The notes below the pieces were generated by a model, which was given only the letters and a program-made list of their open reading frames with translations, had not been told where the DNA came from and ran no database searches. From an uncultured Collinsella sp. (lineage in GTDB: Bacteria; Actinomycetota; Coriobacteriia; Coriobacteriales; Coriobacteriaceae): a DNA stretch of 34,939 nucleotides. Below are positions 24,651-34,734 of the stretch, piece by piece (position 1 is the first letter of the stretch; the number at the start of each line of letters is the position of its first letter). Location: positions 1-34,939 of the forward strand of contig CANRSF010000022.1 in the NCBI GenBank assembly GCA_947642445.1, written 5' to 3'. The position numbers were made by a program, and so were the translations under genes.

Positions 24651-24705
24651 TCTCGATCTGTAACATCTAGACATTAAAAGCGGGTCTAGATGTTACAGAT
24701 CGAGA
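24651..24705. repeat. GTCTC-ATCTGTAAC hairpin repeat, copy B
   Basis: Perfect 22-bp arms (24651-24672 and 24684-24705) enclose 11 bases. Relative to copy A, the arm reads TCTCGATC/GATCGAGA rather than TCTCAATC/GATTGAGA, a compensatory pair change. It is 18 bases after copy A and 28 bases from the end of mntH. Confidence 0.9.
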
Positions 24706-24733
24706 CGTTTGCCTGGGTGGACATGCGGCCTCG

Positions 24734-25990
24734 TTACATCCCGGTCAACAGCACGGCGTCGAGCGCCGTTACGACGACACCGATCCCTACAAGCAGCGCG
24801 TTGAGCGGGCGCGAGTTGGCGTATTTGCCCATGACGCGGGACGAACTGGTGAGTCGTATGAGCACAAAGACCGTGATCGGCAGCTGAAGCGACAGCAGTG
24901 CCTGACTCCAGATGAGACCTTCAAAAGGATTTGGGACGACCAGGCACGCCGTCACTGCGCCGACGAAACAGGCCGCCACCCCGATCGAGGAATGTCGGTC
25001 GTGGATATCGTATTCCTCGTCGAACATGCCCGCAGTGATGGTCCCCGCCGCCATGCCCGCTGTCACGCTGCTCGATAGTCCCGCGAACAGCAGCGCTACC
25101 GCAAAGATGGTCGAGCTCGCCGGGCCCAGAATGGGGGAGAGCGTGGCCGCTGCGACGGCGAGGTCGTCTACGACCATGCCGTGCGCAAAGAAGGTCGTTG
25201 CGGCCAGGATGACCATGGCCGAGTTGATTGCCCAGCCCACGCCCATCGAAAAGAGCGTGTCGAAGAGCTCGTAGCGCAGACGCTCTTCGATAACCTGCTC
25301 GCCTTGGCCTTCGAAGTGCATGGATTGGATGACCTCGGAGTGCAGAAAAAGGTTGTGTGGCATAACGACCGCACCCAGGACACTCACGATAATCGCGGCA
25401 GAGCCAGTGGGCATACTGGGCGTGATCCAGCTTGCGGCGGCTTGCGGCCAGTCGACCTTGACTAGTGCAAGCTCGGCCAAAAACGAGAGTCCTACCACGC
25501 CTACGAAGGCGATGATCCAGCGTTCGGCTCGCTTGTAGGAGTTGGTCATGAGCATCGCCATCGATACTGCCGCCACGATGACGCAGCCCGCACGCACGGG
25601 CAGCCCAAAGAGCATTTGAAGGGCAATCGCGCCGCCCAGGACTTCGGCCATGGCGGTGGCGATGGTCGCGAGATAGGCGCTGCCGAGCACCGCGCGTCCC
25701 ACGATGCGGGGGAGAAAGCGGGTCGTGGCCTCGGCAAGGCAGGCGCCCGTGGCGATGCCCAAGTGCGCCGCGTTGTGCTGCAGCACGATGAGCATAATCG
25801 TGGACAGCGTGACGATCCACAGCAGCGCGTAGCCAAACTGCGAGCCCGCGGCCATATTGGAGGCCCAGTTGCCCGGGTCGATAAAGCCGACGGTCACGAG
25901 CAGCCCGGGGCCGATATGCCGCGCAATGTCTAGGCCTCCGTGACCGCCGGTGCGCCGGGAACCAAAGTGTTGTTTGAGATGGTTGAGCAT
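24734..25990 (-). CDS. mntH: NRAMP-family Mn2+/Fe2+ transporter
   Basis: A 418-residue proton-coupled divalent-metal importer with about eleven hydrophobic helices. Family motifs are GFIDPGNWASN (metal-binding D38-P-G-N41) in helix 1 and AVVMPHNLFLHS in helix 6, with AGMAAGTITAGM and LVVPNPFEGLIWSQALLSLQ towards the end. Metal selectivity is usually Mn2+ or Fe2+ when DPGN and MPH are both present. The ribosome binding site AGGAG lies about 6 bases before ATG 25990. It is 75 bases downstream of gpmA on the same strand with no visible terminator, so it may be co-transcribed with it. The repeat copies A and B lie past its 3' end. Confidence 0.93.
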   Translation of the reverse strand: MLNHLKQHFGSRRTGGHGGLDIARHIGPGLLVTVGFIDPGNWASNMAAGSQFGYALLWIVTLSTIMLIVLQHNAAHLGIATGACLAEATTRFLPRIVGRAVLGSAYLATIATAMAEVLGGAIALQMLFGLPVRAGCVIVAAVSMAMLMTNSYKRAERWIIAFVGVVGLSFLAELALVKVDWPQAAASWITPSMPTGSAAIIVSVLGAVVMPHNLFLHSEVIQSMHFEGQGEQVIEERLRYELFDTLFSMGVGWAINSAMVILAATTFFAHGMVVDDLAVAAATLSPILGPASSTIFAVALLFAGLSSSVTAGMAAGTITAGMFDEEYDIHDRHSSIGVAACFVGAVTACLVVPNPFEGLIWSQALLSLQLPITVFVLIRLTSSSRVMGKYANSRPLNALLVGIGVVVTALDAVLLTGM

Positions 25991-26065
25991 GGTGCGCTCC
26001 TGTGTATGGGCGGCGTGACGTCACATCTGGGCCGTGCGGCGCCACGCGTCGGTTTTGGGTTGGGG

Positions 26066-26839
26066 CTACTTGTGTGCTTTGCCCTGATTGGCCACGGCGT
26101 CGATCTTGGCGGCGATGGTCGCCGGGTCGCCGATGTAGCGCTTGTCGAGGACATTGAAATCGGTATCGAAGGTGTAGACGAGCGGCACGCCGGTGGGGAT
26201 GTTGACCTTGAGGATCTCCTCGGGCGTGAGGTGTTCGAGCTTCATGACGAGTGAGCGCAGGGAGTTGCCGTGTGCGGCGATGAGTACGCGCTTGCCGGCG
26301 AGCATCTGGGGGCGAATCTCGTCTTCGAAATAGGGCCAGGCGCGGGCGATCGTGTCCTTGAGGCATTCGGTATAGGGCAGCTGATCAGGCGCGACATCAC
26401 GGTATTGCTCCTGGGTGTGGGGATCGCGCGCGTCGTTCGGCTCGAGTGCCGGCGGGCAGATATCGAAGGAGCGGCGCCAGATGAGCACCTGCTCGTCGCC
26501 GTGCTCCGCCGCGGCATCGGCCTTGTTGAGACCCTGCAACGCTCCGTAGTGGCGCTCGTTGAGCTTCCAGGATTTGATGACGGGCAGCCACTCGCGATCC
26601 ATTTGGCCGAGCACGATGTTGAGGGTGTGGATTGCGCGCTTGAGGCGCGAAGTGTAGCAGACGTCAAAGTCGAAACCGGCTTCTTTGAGGGCTCGACCGC
26701 CTGCTGCGGCTTCTTCGCGGCCCGTGTCGGTGAGCTCAACATCGGTCCAGCCGGTGAACAGGTTGAGCTTGTTCCACTCGGACTCTCCGTGACGGATAAG
26801 GACGAGTTGCATCGTCTGCTGGTCTGCTTGGTGCGCCAT
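26066..26839 (-). CDS. gpmA: 2,3-bisphosphoglycerate-dependent phosphoglycerate mutase
   Basis: The glycolytic enzyme that interconverts 3- and 2-phosphoglycerate in the cytoplasm, 257 residues. It has the phosphohistidine motif LVLIRHGESEWN (His17), NLFTGWTDVELTDTG, YTSRLKRAIHTL, WKLNERHYGALQG (general acid Glu), RRSFDICPP and the second histidine in LIAAHGNSLRSLVMKLE. AAGGAGG lies 6 bases before ATG 26839. An internal ATG at codon 10 would begin exactly at MQLVLIRHG but has no comparable ribosome binding site. It does not require Mn2+, so the mntH neighbour is not explained by cofactor need. Confidence 0.97.
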   Translation of the reverse strand: MAHQADQQTMQLVLIRHGESEWNKLNLFTGWTDVELTDTGREEAAAGGRALKEAGFDFDVCYTSRLKRAIHTLNIVLGQMDREWLPVIKSWKLNERHYGALQGLNKADAAAEHGDEQVLIWRRSFDICPPALEPNDARDPHTQEQYRDVAPDQLPYTECLKDTIARAWPYFEDEIRPQMLAGKRVLIAAHGNSLRSLVMKLEHLTPEEILKVNIPTGVPLVYTFDTDFNVLDKRYIGDPATIAAKIDAVANQGKAHK

Positions 26840-26891
26840 AGGGGCCTCCTTGCTCTGGCACGGTGTGCGTGCCGTTTGCTTGACGCCGCAA

Positions 26892-26920
26892 AGGATACCC
26901 GTTTTAACCTTAAAAGTTAA
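26892..26920 (-). promoter_or_regulatory. Possible gpmA promoter
   Basis: On the minus strand TTAACT and TATCCT are separated by 17 bp, about 55 bases before the gpmA start, inside an AT-rich stretch with several TTAAC/GTTAA half-sites. The match to consensus is modest. Confidence 0.3.
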
Positions 26921-26978
26921 CCAAGACTAACAAAATTGTTGTATTTAAATGGGATGGTGAAAGGGGGCTGCCGAAATG

Positions 26979-27033
26979 TCTCGATCTGTAACAACTAGGG
27001 ATGGAAATTGGGCCTAGGTGTTACAGATTGAGA
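26979..27033. repeat. GTCTC-ATCTGTAAC hairpin repeat, copy C
   Basis: Arms of 21 bases (26979-26999 and 27013-27033) match except for two positions, one of which is a G-T pair. It lies in the 378-base gap between divergent gpmA and gltB, next to a probable gene remnant (27050-27124). Confidence 0.85.
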
Positions 27034-27049
27034 TGTTTGAAGCGGTGGG

Positions 27050-27124
27050 CTTACAGGCCGAACTTGGGCGCCTTGTTGCCGCCCTTGAGGTCGGCGGTGT
27101 CCACTCGTAGGGCGTGCGTTACGC
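27050..27124 (-). pseudogene. Possible relic of a gene 3' end
   Basis: On the minus strand a frame reads THALRVDTADLKGGNKAPKF followed by GL and TAA (27050-27052), with host-like codons and composition typical of a protein C-terminus. Upstream the frame loses sense. I see no start or ribosome binding site. It resembles the tail of a deleted gene; the family is not recognised. The remainder of the gap up to gltB holds a 12-bp palindrome (AGTCAACTGACT, 27181-27192). Confidence 0.25.
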
Positions 27125-27217
27125 GATTGTTTCGAAACGGGCGGGAAACACAACGGGCCGGCGATGCTCATAGTATGCCTAGTCAACTGACTGTCTAATA
27201 TCTAGGGGAGGATCGCG

Positions 27218-30200
27218 ATGCAGGCAGATTCCGCTCAGCAGCAGGGCCTTTATCGCCCCGAATTCGACCACGATGCATGTGGCATCGGCGCACTTGCCGA
27301 TATCAACGGTGAGCGCCATCACCAGATTCTGGACGATGCGCTGTCCATTCTGGTCAACTTGGAGCACCGCGGCGGCACGGGCCTCGAGAAGAACACCGGC
27401 GACGGTGCCGGCATCCTGTTCCAGGTTCCGCATCACTTTTTCCGTAAAGAGGCTCAAAAGTGCGGCCAGATTCTGCCGGCAGAGGGCGACTATGGTGTGG
27501 CCATGCTGTTCTTTCCGCAGGATGACAAGGGCGTAGAGGATGCCCGCCGCGTGTTTGAGGAGGGTTGCGCCGAGGCCGGCGTGCCGCTGCTCTTTTGGCG
27601 AGAGGTGCCCGTCGACCCGCACGACCTGGGTGAGACCGCCCGCGCCTGCATGCCCACCATTCTGCAAGCCTTTCTGGGCCGCCCTGACGATACGCCGGCG
27701 GGTGACGCCTTCGAGCGCCGCCTGTACGTGTGCCGTCGCACTATCGAGAAGAAGGCCGATGCCGAGTTTGCCCTGCGCGACAAGATCTTCTACGTCTGCT
27801 CCATGAGCTCGCGCACTATCGTGTACAAGGGCATGCTGGTCGCCACGCAGATGCGCCGCTTCTTCATCGATCTCAACGATGCCGCCGTCAAGACGGCCGT
27901 GGCGCTCGTCCACTCGCGCTACTCCACCAACACCACACCCAGTTGGGAGCGCGCGCACCCCAACCGCTTTATCATCCACAACGGCGAGATCAATACCCTC
28001 AAGGGCAATGTCAACTGGATTCGCGCCCGCGAGCCCAACCTGTACAGCCCCGTGCTGCAGCACGATCTTGAGCGCGTGATGCCCATCATCAACCGCGAGG
28101 GCTCCGATTCCGCGATTCTGGACAATGTGCTTGAGTTCCTGGTCATGAACGGTCGCCCGCTCACGCGTGCCGCGTCCATGCTGCTGCCCGAGCCGTGGGA
28201 CCACAACGACAGCCTGAGTGAGGAGCGCCGCGCCTACGACGCTTACCAGTCCATGCTCATGGAGCCGTGGGATGGCCCGGCCGCCATCGCCTTTACCGAC
28301 GGTCGCACGCTGGGCGCCGCCCTCGACCGTAACGGCTTGCGTCCCGCCCGCTACTATGTGACGCGCGACGGTCGCTTTATGCTGGCAAGCGAGGTGGGCA
28401 CCATCGAGGTGAGCCCCGAGAACATCCTGACGAGCGGCTGCCTGGGACCGGGCCAGATGCTCGAGGTCGACTTTGCCCGCGGTCGCGTCATCTACAACGA
28501 TGAGTTGCGCGCCCGTTACGCTAAGGAAAAGCCCTACCGTGATTGGATTGCCGAGGAGACGCTGGCCGTCGACGCGCTCGATGAGTCCGCCGCGCCCGCG
28601 CCCGCCGAGGACGCCGAGGTGCCCGCCGCCGTGCGTATGGCCAAGCTCGGCTACCACTGGGATGACGTCGACGAGGTCGTGCGTCCCATGGCCCAGCAGG
28701 GCAAGGCCCCACTCGCCTCGATGGGCATCGACGCACCGCTGGCCTGCCTGTCCAAGAAGACGCGCTCGTTCTTTGACTACTTCTATCAGCTGTTCGCTCA
28801 GGTCACGAATCCTCCGATCGATGCCCTGCGTGAGCATATGGTAACTTCGACCACGCTCTACCTGGGCAACCACGGCAACCTGCTTGAGGATTCCCGTACG
28901 GCCTGCCAGCTGGTGCGCCTGGAGCGTCCGCTGCTGAGCGAGGAGGAGTTTGACCGCATCTGCGCCATCGACCGCGTGGGCTTTAAGACCCGCCGCTTCC
29001 GTGCCGTCTACCGCCGCGATGCCGGCGAGGGCGCGCTGCAGGCTGGGCTCAAGCAGCTTGCCGAGGACGTCGAGGCTGCGGTCCGCGATGGCGTGAACAT
29101 CGTGGTGCTGAGCGACCGTGCTGCGGCGGGCGAGGTCCCTGTGCCGTCACTGCTCGCCGTGGGATGCGTGCACAACCACCTGATCCGCGCCGGCGTGCGT
29201 ACCTTTGCCGACATCGTGGTGGAGTGTGGCGACGCCGTGTCCCCGCACGACTTTGCGGCGCTGGTGGGCTACTCCGCGAGCGGCATCTATCCGTACAACG
29301 CACATGCGTGCATCCGCGATCTGGCGGCACGCGGCGACCTGGACGTGACGGCCGAGCAGGGCATCGCCAACTACAACAAGGCTGCGACCGCCGGCATCGT
29401 CTCCATCATGTCCAAGATGGGCATCTCCACAGTGCAGAGCTACCATTCGGCGCAGATCTTCGAGGCCGTGGGCTTTACGCCGGAGTTCGTCAACGCGTAC
29501 TTCGCCGGCACGGTGAGCCGTGTGGGCGGTATGGGTGTCGAGGACGTTGAGCGCGAGCAAAACGAGCGCTACGACGCCGCGCTCGCCATCCTTAAGAGCC
29601 CGGCTCCCGATCAGCTGCCTACGCTGGGTCTGACCAAGTGGCGCCCGCTCGGCGGCGAGGAACACCTCATCGACCCCCAGACCGTCTACCTGCTGCAGAC
29701 CGCCTGCCGTGAGGACAGCTACGACACCTTTAAGGAGTACAGCGCCCGCCTGCACCGCACCGGCCATGCCGTGCGTCTGCGCGACTTGCTCGACTTTGAT
29801 GCCAGCGGCCGCACGCCGGTTTCGCTCGACGAGGTCGAGCCCGCGCTCAACATCGTCCGCCGCTTTAACACCGGCGCCATGTCGTACGGCTCCATCAGCA
29901 AGGAAGCACACGAGTGCATGGCCATCGCCATGAACCGCCTGCACGGCCGTTCCAACTCCGGCGAGGGCGGTGAGGATCCGCGTCGCGAGACCCCGCTGGC
30001 TAACGGTGATTCCAAGAACTCCGCGATCAAGCAGGTGGCAAGTGCGCGCTTTGGCGTGACGAGCCGCTACCTGTGCAGCGCCTTCGAGATTCAGATCAAG
30101 ATGGCCCAGGGCGCCAAGCCCGGCGAGGGTGGCCACCTGCCCGGCAAGAAGGTCTACCCCTGGATTGCCGAGGTCCGTCAGTCCACGCCCGGCATCGGCC

Positions 30201-31918
30201 TGATCTCGCCTCCGCCGCATCACGACATTTACTCCATCGAAGACCTGGCCGAGCTCATCTTTGACCTTAAGAATGCCAACCCCGGCGCGCGCGTGTCGGT
30301 CAAGCTGGTCAGCGAGGCCGGCGTCGGCACCATCGCAACCGGTGTGGCCAAGGGCGCTGCCGACAAGATCTTGATCAGCGGTCACAATGGCGGCTCGGGT
30401 GCCGCGGCGCGCGATTCCATTTGGCATGCCGGCCTGCCGCTGGAGCTCGGCCTTGCCGAGGCCCAGCAGACGCTGCTGCAAAACGGCCTGCGCTCCCGCG
30501 TGGTGCTCGAGGCCGACGGCAAGCTCATGGACGGCACCGACGTTGCCGTCGCCTGCTTGCTGGGCGCCGAGGAGTTTGGCTTTGCGACCATGCCGCTCAT
30601 CTCCATGGGTTGCCTCATGCAGCGTGACTGTCAGCAGGATACCTGCCCGGCCGGCATCGCCACGCAAAACTGCCGCCTGCGTCACGGCTTCCGCGGTAAG
30701 CCCGAGCACGTTGAGCACTTTATGCTCTTTGTGGCCGAGCAGCTGCGCGAGGTTATGGCGAGCCTGGGCTTCCGCACCGTCGATGAGATGGTTGGCCATC
30801 CCGAGTGTTTGTGCCAGATCGAGGTGCCGGGCAACCGCAAGGCTAACCTGCTGGATCTGTCGCCCGTGCTGGCAAGCGCGACCTGCGAGTTCGGTGCCCA
30901 TATTCCGGGTGCCGACGGTCGCCACTTCCTGCCGCAGATGGCTGCCGACAGCGAGCTCGACAAGACGCTCGACTCCACGTTGTTCGTGCCCTACACGGCC
31001 AATGCCCGTGCGCACCTGCGCCCGATTCGTTTCCATGCCGACATCGCCAACGTTAACCGCTGCGTGGGCACCATTCTGGGCAATGCGGTGACCAAGGCGC
31101 ATCCCGAGGGCCTGCCCGCCGGCTCCATCACCATCGATTGCGATGGTTCGGCCGGTCAGAGCTTTGGCGCCTTCCTGCCGCGCGGCATTACGCTCAACGT
31201 GTGCGGCGACGCCAACGACTACTTTGGCAAAGGCCTTTCGGGCGGCGAGGTGTCGGTGCGCCCCAACCCGCATGCGACCTATAAGTTCGACGAAAACATC
31301 ATCGTGGGCAACGTTGCGTTCTTTGGCGCCACGAGCGGCCGTGGCTTCATCAACGGCCTGGCCGGCCAGCGCTTTGGCGTACGCAACTCCGGTGCCACCG
31401 TGGTGGTCGAGGGCTGCGGCAACCATGGCTGCGAGTACATGACGGGCGGTCTGGCGCTTATCCTGGGTGAGGTCGGGCAGAACTTCGCCGCCGGTATGAC
31501 GGGCGGCGTGGCCTATGTCTTTGACCAGTACGGCACGCTCGATGCCCGCGTGAACCACGAGAGCGTTGAGCTCAAGGCCTCGACGGCCGGCGAGCTGGCA
31601 CAGATTCGCGAGCTCATCCAAGAGCACGTGGACGCGACGCAGAGCCCGCGCGGCATCAAGCTGCTCTACAGCTTTGAGACGATGAGCAAGCACTTCGTGA
31701 AGGTCATTCCGACCGAGTACGAGCGTGTGCTGGCGATTGTCGCCGCCGCCGAGGCCGTCGGCAAGACGCATGCGCAGGCAGAGGAGCTGGCGTTTGACAT
31801 CGTGACCGGTCGCGCGAGCGCTGCGGATGTCGCTCGCTTCGATGCTGCGGGCGGTGCTGCGGGCGGTGCTGCGTCCGCGGCCGCCAGCTCTGTTGCTTCG
31901 ACCAAGAAGGAGGCGTAA
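27218..31918 (+). CDS. gltB: Glutamate synthase, large (alpha) subunit
   Basis: The 1566-residue subunit that hydrolyses glutamine and forms glutamate from 2-oxoglutarate. The N-terminal glutaminase begins after a 20-residue propeptide at Cys21 (DHDACGIGALADINGE), the expected nucleophile. The central domain, the FMN-binding synthase domain (SYGSISKEAHECMAIAMNR, GEGGEDPRRE, KIGQ-type GHNGGSGAAARDSI) and the [3Fe-4S] cysteines C1132, C1138 and C1143 in MGCLMQRDCQQDTCPAGIA follow. The C-terminal beta-helix (GDANDYFGKGLSGGEVSV, GNHGCEYMTGG) completes the enzyme. The last 30 residues are Ala-rich. GGGGAGGA lies 5 bases before ATG 27218. gltD follows after 5 bases. Confidence 0.97.
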   Translation: MQADSAQQQGLYRPEFDHDACGIGALADINGERHHQILDDALSILVNLEHRGGTGLEKNTGDGAGILFQVPHHFFRKEAQKCGQILPAEGDYGVAMLFFPQDDKGVEDARRVFEEGCAEAGVPLLFWREVPVDPHDLGETARACMPTILQAFLGRPDDTPAGDAFERRLYVCRRTIEKKADAEFALRDKIFYVCSMSSRTIVYKGMLVATQMRRFFIDLNDAAVKTAVALVHSRYSTNTTPSWERAHPNRFIIHNGEINTLKGNVNWIRAREPNLYSPVLQHDLERVMPIINREGSDSAILDNVLEFLVMNGRPLTRAASMLLPEPWDHNDSLSEERRAYDAYQSMLMEPWDGPAAIAFTDGRTLGAALDRNGLRPARYYVTRDGRFMLASEVGTIEVSPENILTSGCLGPGQMLEVDFARGRVIYNDELRARYAKEKPYRDWIAEETLAVDALDESAAPAPAEDAEVPAAVRMAKLGYHWDDVDEVVRPMAQQGKAPLASMGIDAPLACLSKKTRSFFDYFYQLFAQVTNPPIDALREHMVTSTTLYLGNHGNLLEDSRTACQLVRLERPLLSEEEFDRICAIDRVGFKTRRFRAVYRRDAGEGALQAGLKQLAEDVEAAVRDGVNIVVLSDRAAAGEVPVPSLLAVGCVHNHLIRAGVRTFADIVVECGDAVSPHDFAALVGYSASGIYPYNAHACIRDLAARGDLDVTAEQGIANYNKAATAGIVSIMSKMGISTVQSYHSAQIFEAVGFTPEFVNAYFAGTVSRVGGMGVEDVEREQNERYDAALAILKSPAPDQLPTLGLTKWRPLGGEEHLIDPQTVYLLQTACREDSYDTFKEYSARLHRTGHAVRLRDLLDFDASGRTPVSLDEVEPALNIVRRFNTGAMSYGSISKEAHECMAIAMNRLHGRSNSGEGGEDPRRETPLANGDSKNSAIKQVASARFGVTSRYLCSAFEIQIKMAQGAKPGEGGHLPGKKVYPWIAEVRQSTPGIGLISPPPHHDIYSIEDLAELIFDLKNANPGARVSVKLVSEAGVGTIATGVAKGAADKILISGHNGGSGAAARDSIWHAGLPLELGLAEAQQTLLQNGLRSRVVLEADGKLMDGTDVAVACLLGAEEFGFATMPLISMGCLMQRDCQQDTCPAGIATQNCRLRHGFRGKPEHVEHFMLFVAEQLREVMASLGFRTVDEMVGHPECLCQIEVPGNRKANLLDLSPVLASATCEFGAHIPGADGRHFLPQMAADSELDKTLDSTLFVPYTANARAHLRPIRFHADIANVNRCVGTILGNAVTKAHPEGLPAGSITIDCDGSAGQSFGAFLPRGITLNVCGDANDYFGKGLSGGEVSVRPNPHATYKFDENIIVGNVAFFGATSGRGFINGLAGQRFGVRNSGATVVVEGCGNHGCEYMTGGLALILGEVGQNFAAGMTGGVAYVFDQYGTLDARVNHESVELKASTAGELAQIRELIQEHVDATQSPRGIKLLYSFETMSKHFVKVIPTEYERVLAIVAAAEAVGKTHAQAEELAFDIVTGRASAADVARFDAAGGAAGGAASAAASSVASTKKEA

Positions 31919-31923
31919 GTGCC

Positions 31924-33405
<1,482 letters not shown>

Positions 33406-33446
33406 AGTAGTCACGGAGATATTCAACAATCGAATCGGCAAGGGCT

Positions 33447-33517
33447 GTCCCTAACTGCCGGCACAAAAGGAACGTCCCTAAGTGCCGACAGTTAGGGACG
33501 TTCCTTTTGTGCCGGCA
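33447..33517. repeat. Element with two overlapping, mutually exclusive inverted repeats
   Basis: Arms 33456-33481 and 33492-33517 match perfectly over 26 bp with a 10-base loop. A second pairing joins 33447-33464 with 33482-33499 (18 bp, one mismatch) and uses the same bases, so both cannot form at once. The unit contains GTCCCTAA-TGCCG-CA as a direct repeat and the complementary half. It lies 41 bases after gltD, lacks a T-run and occupies part of the 424-base gap to the next gene. Confidence 0.8.
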
Positions 33518-33572
33518 TTCGGGGACACTCCTTGCGGATTTGCGAGCAGTTTGCGCGTTTGTCGACGTAAGG

Positions 33573-33833
33573 ATGTTCATTTGTCGACTTCTTGGGCTGT
33601 GGTCACCTGTTGTTTCTGTGGTGGCTGCAGGCATCTGGCTCAAAAGGGCGGGCTGGCCGTCTATGTTTGCCTGCGGTTTTGTTGCGGTGCGCATTTTCGG
33701 TCAAGCTTTTCGTCAAGTGTTTGGTCAGCATCTGGTTTGCAGCCGGAGGCCTATTTTGCCCGCGCTGGTCGTGGCTGCCCACCCTCCTCGTAAGCTCAAA
33801 TTGAGGTCCATCAGTTTGAGGAGGATGCCATGA
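33573..33833 (+). CDS. Doubtful small membrane ORF before the 235-residue gene
   Basis: ATG 33573, preceded by GTAAGG, opens an 86-codon frame whose TGA overlaps the ATG of the next gene (ATGA). It has two hydrophobic stretches (GLWSPVVSVVAAGIWL and FACGFVAVRIFGQAF), then a basic tail. Codon use is poor for this genome (AGG, CGA, TCA), so it may be chance. Two copies of TTTGTCGAC (33558-33566, 33580-33588) stand 22 bp apart at its start. Confidence 0.2.
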   Translation: MFICRLLGLWSPVVSVVAAGIWLKRAGWPSMFACGFVAVRIFGQAFRQVFGQHLVCSRRPILPALVVAAHPPRKLKLRSISLRRMP

Positions 33834-34537
33834 CTGACCACGCTTTTGACCGAGCAGAGCTGGCTGAAGCCGTCGGCAACGATATTGCCGACATGGCTCA
33901 CTTTTGGATGCTGCGGAAGTTTCAATTCCTGGAGCCGGCACGCGAACAGTTCGAGGTCATTGTCGACCCGTGGCTCAGCTATTGCGAGGGGCCTTCTCAA
34001 AACGAAATCATGGCCTACAACATGGCGTTTACCGATTGGCTGCTCTTCGAGCGCCCCTATCGCCATGGCAAAACGCTGCTCGAGCTATATGTTGACGAGC
34101 CGCCGGCATCGCTTTCGCCTGCCTCGCTCAAGCGGCTCGAGCAGGTACGCGACACGCAGTATTTCTCGCGCTTTGGCATTTTGGACAAGAATCCTGCGTC
34201 CGGCATGGTCGTGCTGAAGGACACGCGCACCGATCATCGCTTTGATGTCTACGACCCGCATATCGTGCAGAAGGAGCATTGGAACGACGGCGCGATTGCG
34301 GTGCGCCTTGCCTGCGTCGACGATGCCTGGCTTACGGCGGGACAGCTCTACCTGTATGACATCGCGCGCCTGAACGACACGGCGGTCGATGGGCCGGGTG
34401 CGGTGCATCCCGAGGACCTGCAGGACGGCTTTGACACCTCGTGCATCAGCTTTTTCTTGCGTCTGGTCCGCGACATCATGGGTGCCCAGGGGCGGTACGT
34501 GAAGTCACTCAACATCTACGAGCAGGAGTGGAAGTAG
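33830..34537 (+). CDS. Hypothetical protein, 235 residues
   Basis: A soluble acidic protein of 235 residues that I do not recognise. It starts MTDHAFDRAELAEAVGNDIA, contains MAYNMAFTDWLLFERPYRHG and KTLLELYVDEPPASLSPASL, and RFGILDKNPASGMVVLKD, then HFR-like DHRFDVYDPHIVQKEHW and the C-terminal YLYDIARLNDTAVDGPG. There is no signal peptide, membrane helix or obvious catalytic motif. GAGGAGG lies about 6 bases before ATG 33830. Codon use is like the core genes, so it is very probably expressed. Its neighbours give no hint about function. Confidence 0.8.
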   Translation: MTDHAFDRAELAEAVGNDIADMAHFWMLRKFQFLEPAREQFEVIVDPWLSYCEGPSQNEIMAYNMAFTDWLLFERPYRHGKTLLELYVDEPPASLSPASLKRLEQVRDTQYFSRFGILDKNPASGMVVLKDTRTDHRFDVYDPHIVQKEHWNDGAIAVRLACVDDAWLTAGQLYLYDIARLNDTAVDGPGAVHPEDLQDGFDTSCISFFLRLVRDIMGAQGRYVKSLNIYEQEWK

Positions 34538-34577
34538 GGGATGGGCAGCTGTCGCCTGCCTTGCCCTCTGTCTTTAT

Positions 34578-34634
34578 GTCTCGATCTGTAACGTTTAGGG
34601 ACAAAAAACCGGTCTACCTGTTACAGATCGAGAC
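34578..34634. repeat. GTCTC-ATCTGTAAC hairpin repeat, copy D
   Basis: Perfect 15-bp arms (GTCTCGATCTGTAAC 34578-34592 and its complement 34620-34634) enclose 27 bases with an A-rich centre. The next base pair inward is G-T. Confidence 0.9.
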
Positions 34635-34657
34635 GAATACTTGGGCGCCGCTGGTTT

Positions 34658-34714
34658 GTCTAAATCTGTAACGTTTAGGGGCCTGGAGAACGTCTAACTG
34701 TTACAGATCAAGAC
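34658..34714. repeat. GTCTC-ATCTGTAAC hairpin repeat, copy E
   Basis: Arms of 15 bases (34658-34672 and 34700-34714) pair with two mismatches. It is 23 bases after copy D and in the same orientation, repeating the paired arrangement of copies A and B. Confidence 0.85.
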
Positions 34715-34734
34715 GTTTATCAGCGGAGGTAACG

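Noticed and set aside
24564..24705. Paired repeats resembling a CRISPR fragment
   Set aside because: The units are themselves long palindromes with variable loops, there are only two at the site, there are no uniform spacers and no cas genes.
24921..26366. 481-codon minus-strand frame spanning mntH and gpmA
   Set aside because: It is out of frame with both clear genes and its translation is Arg/His/Pro-rich noise.
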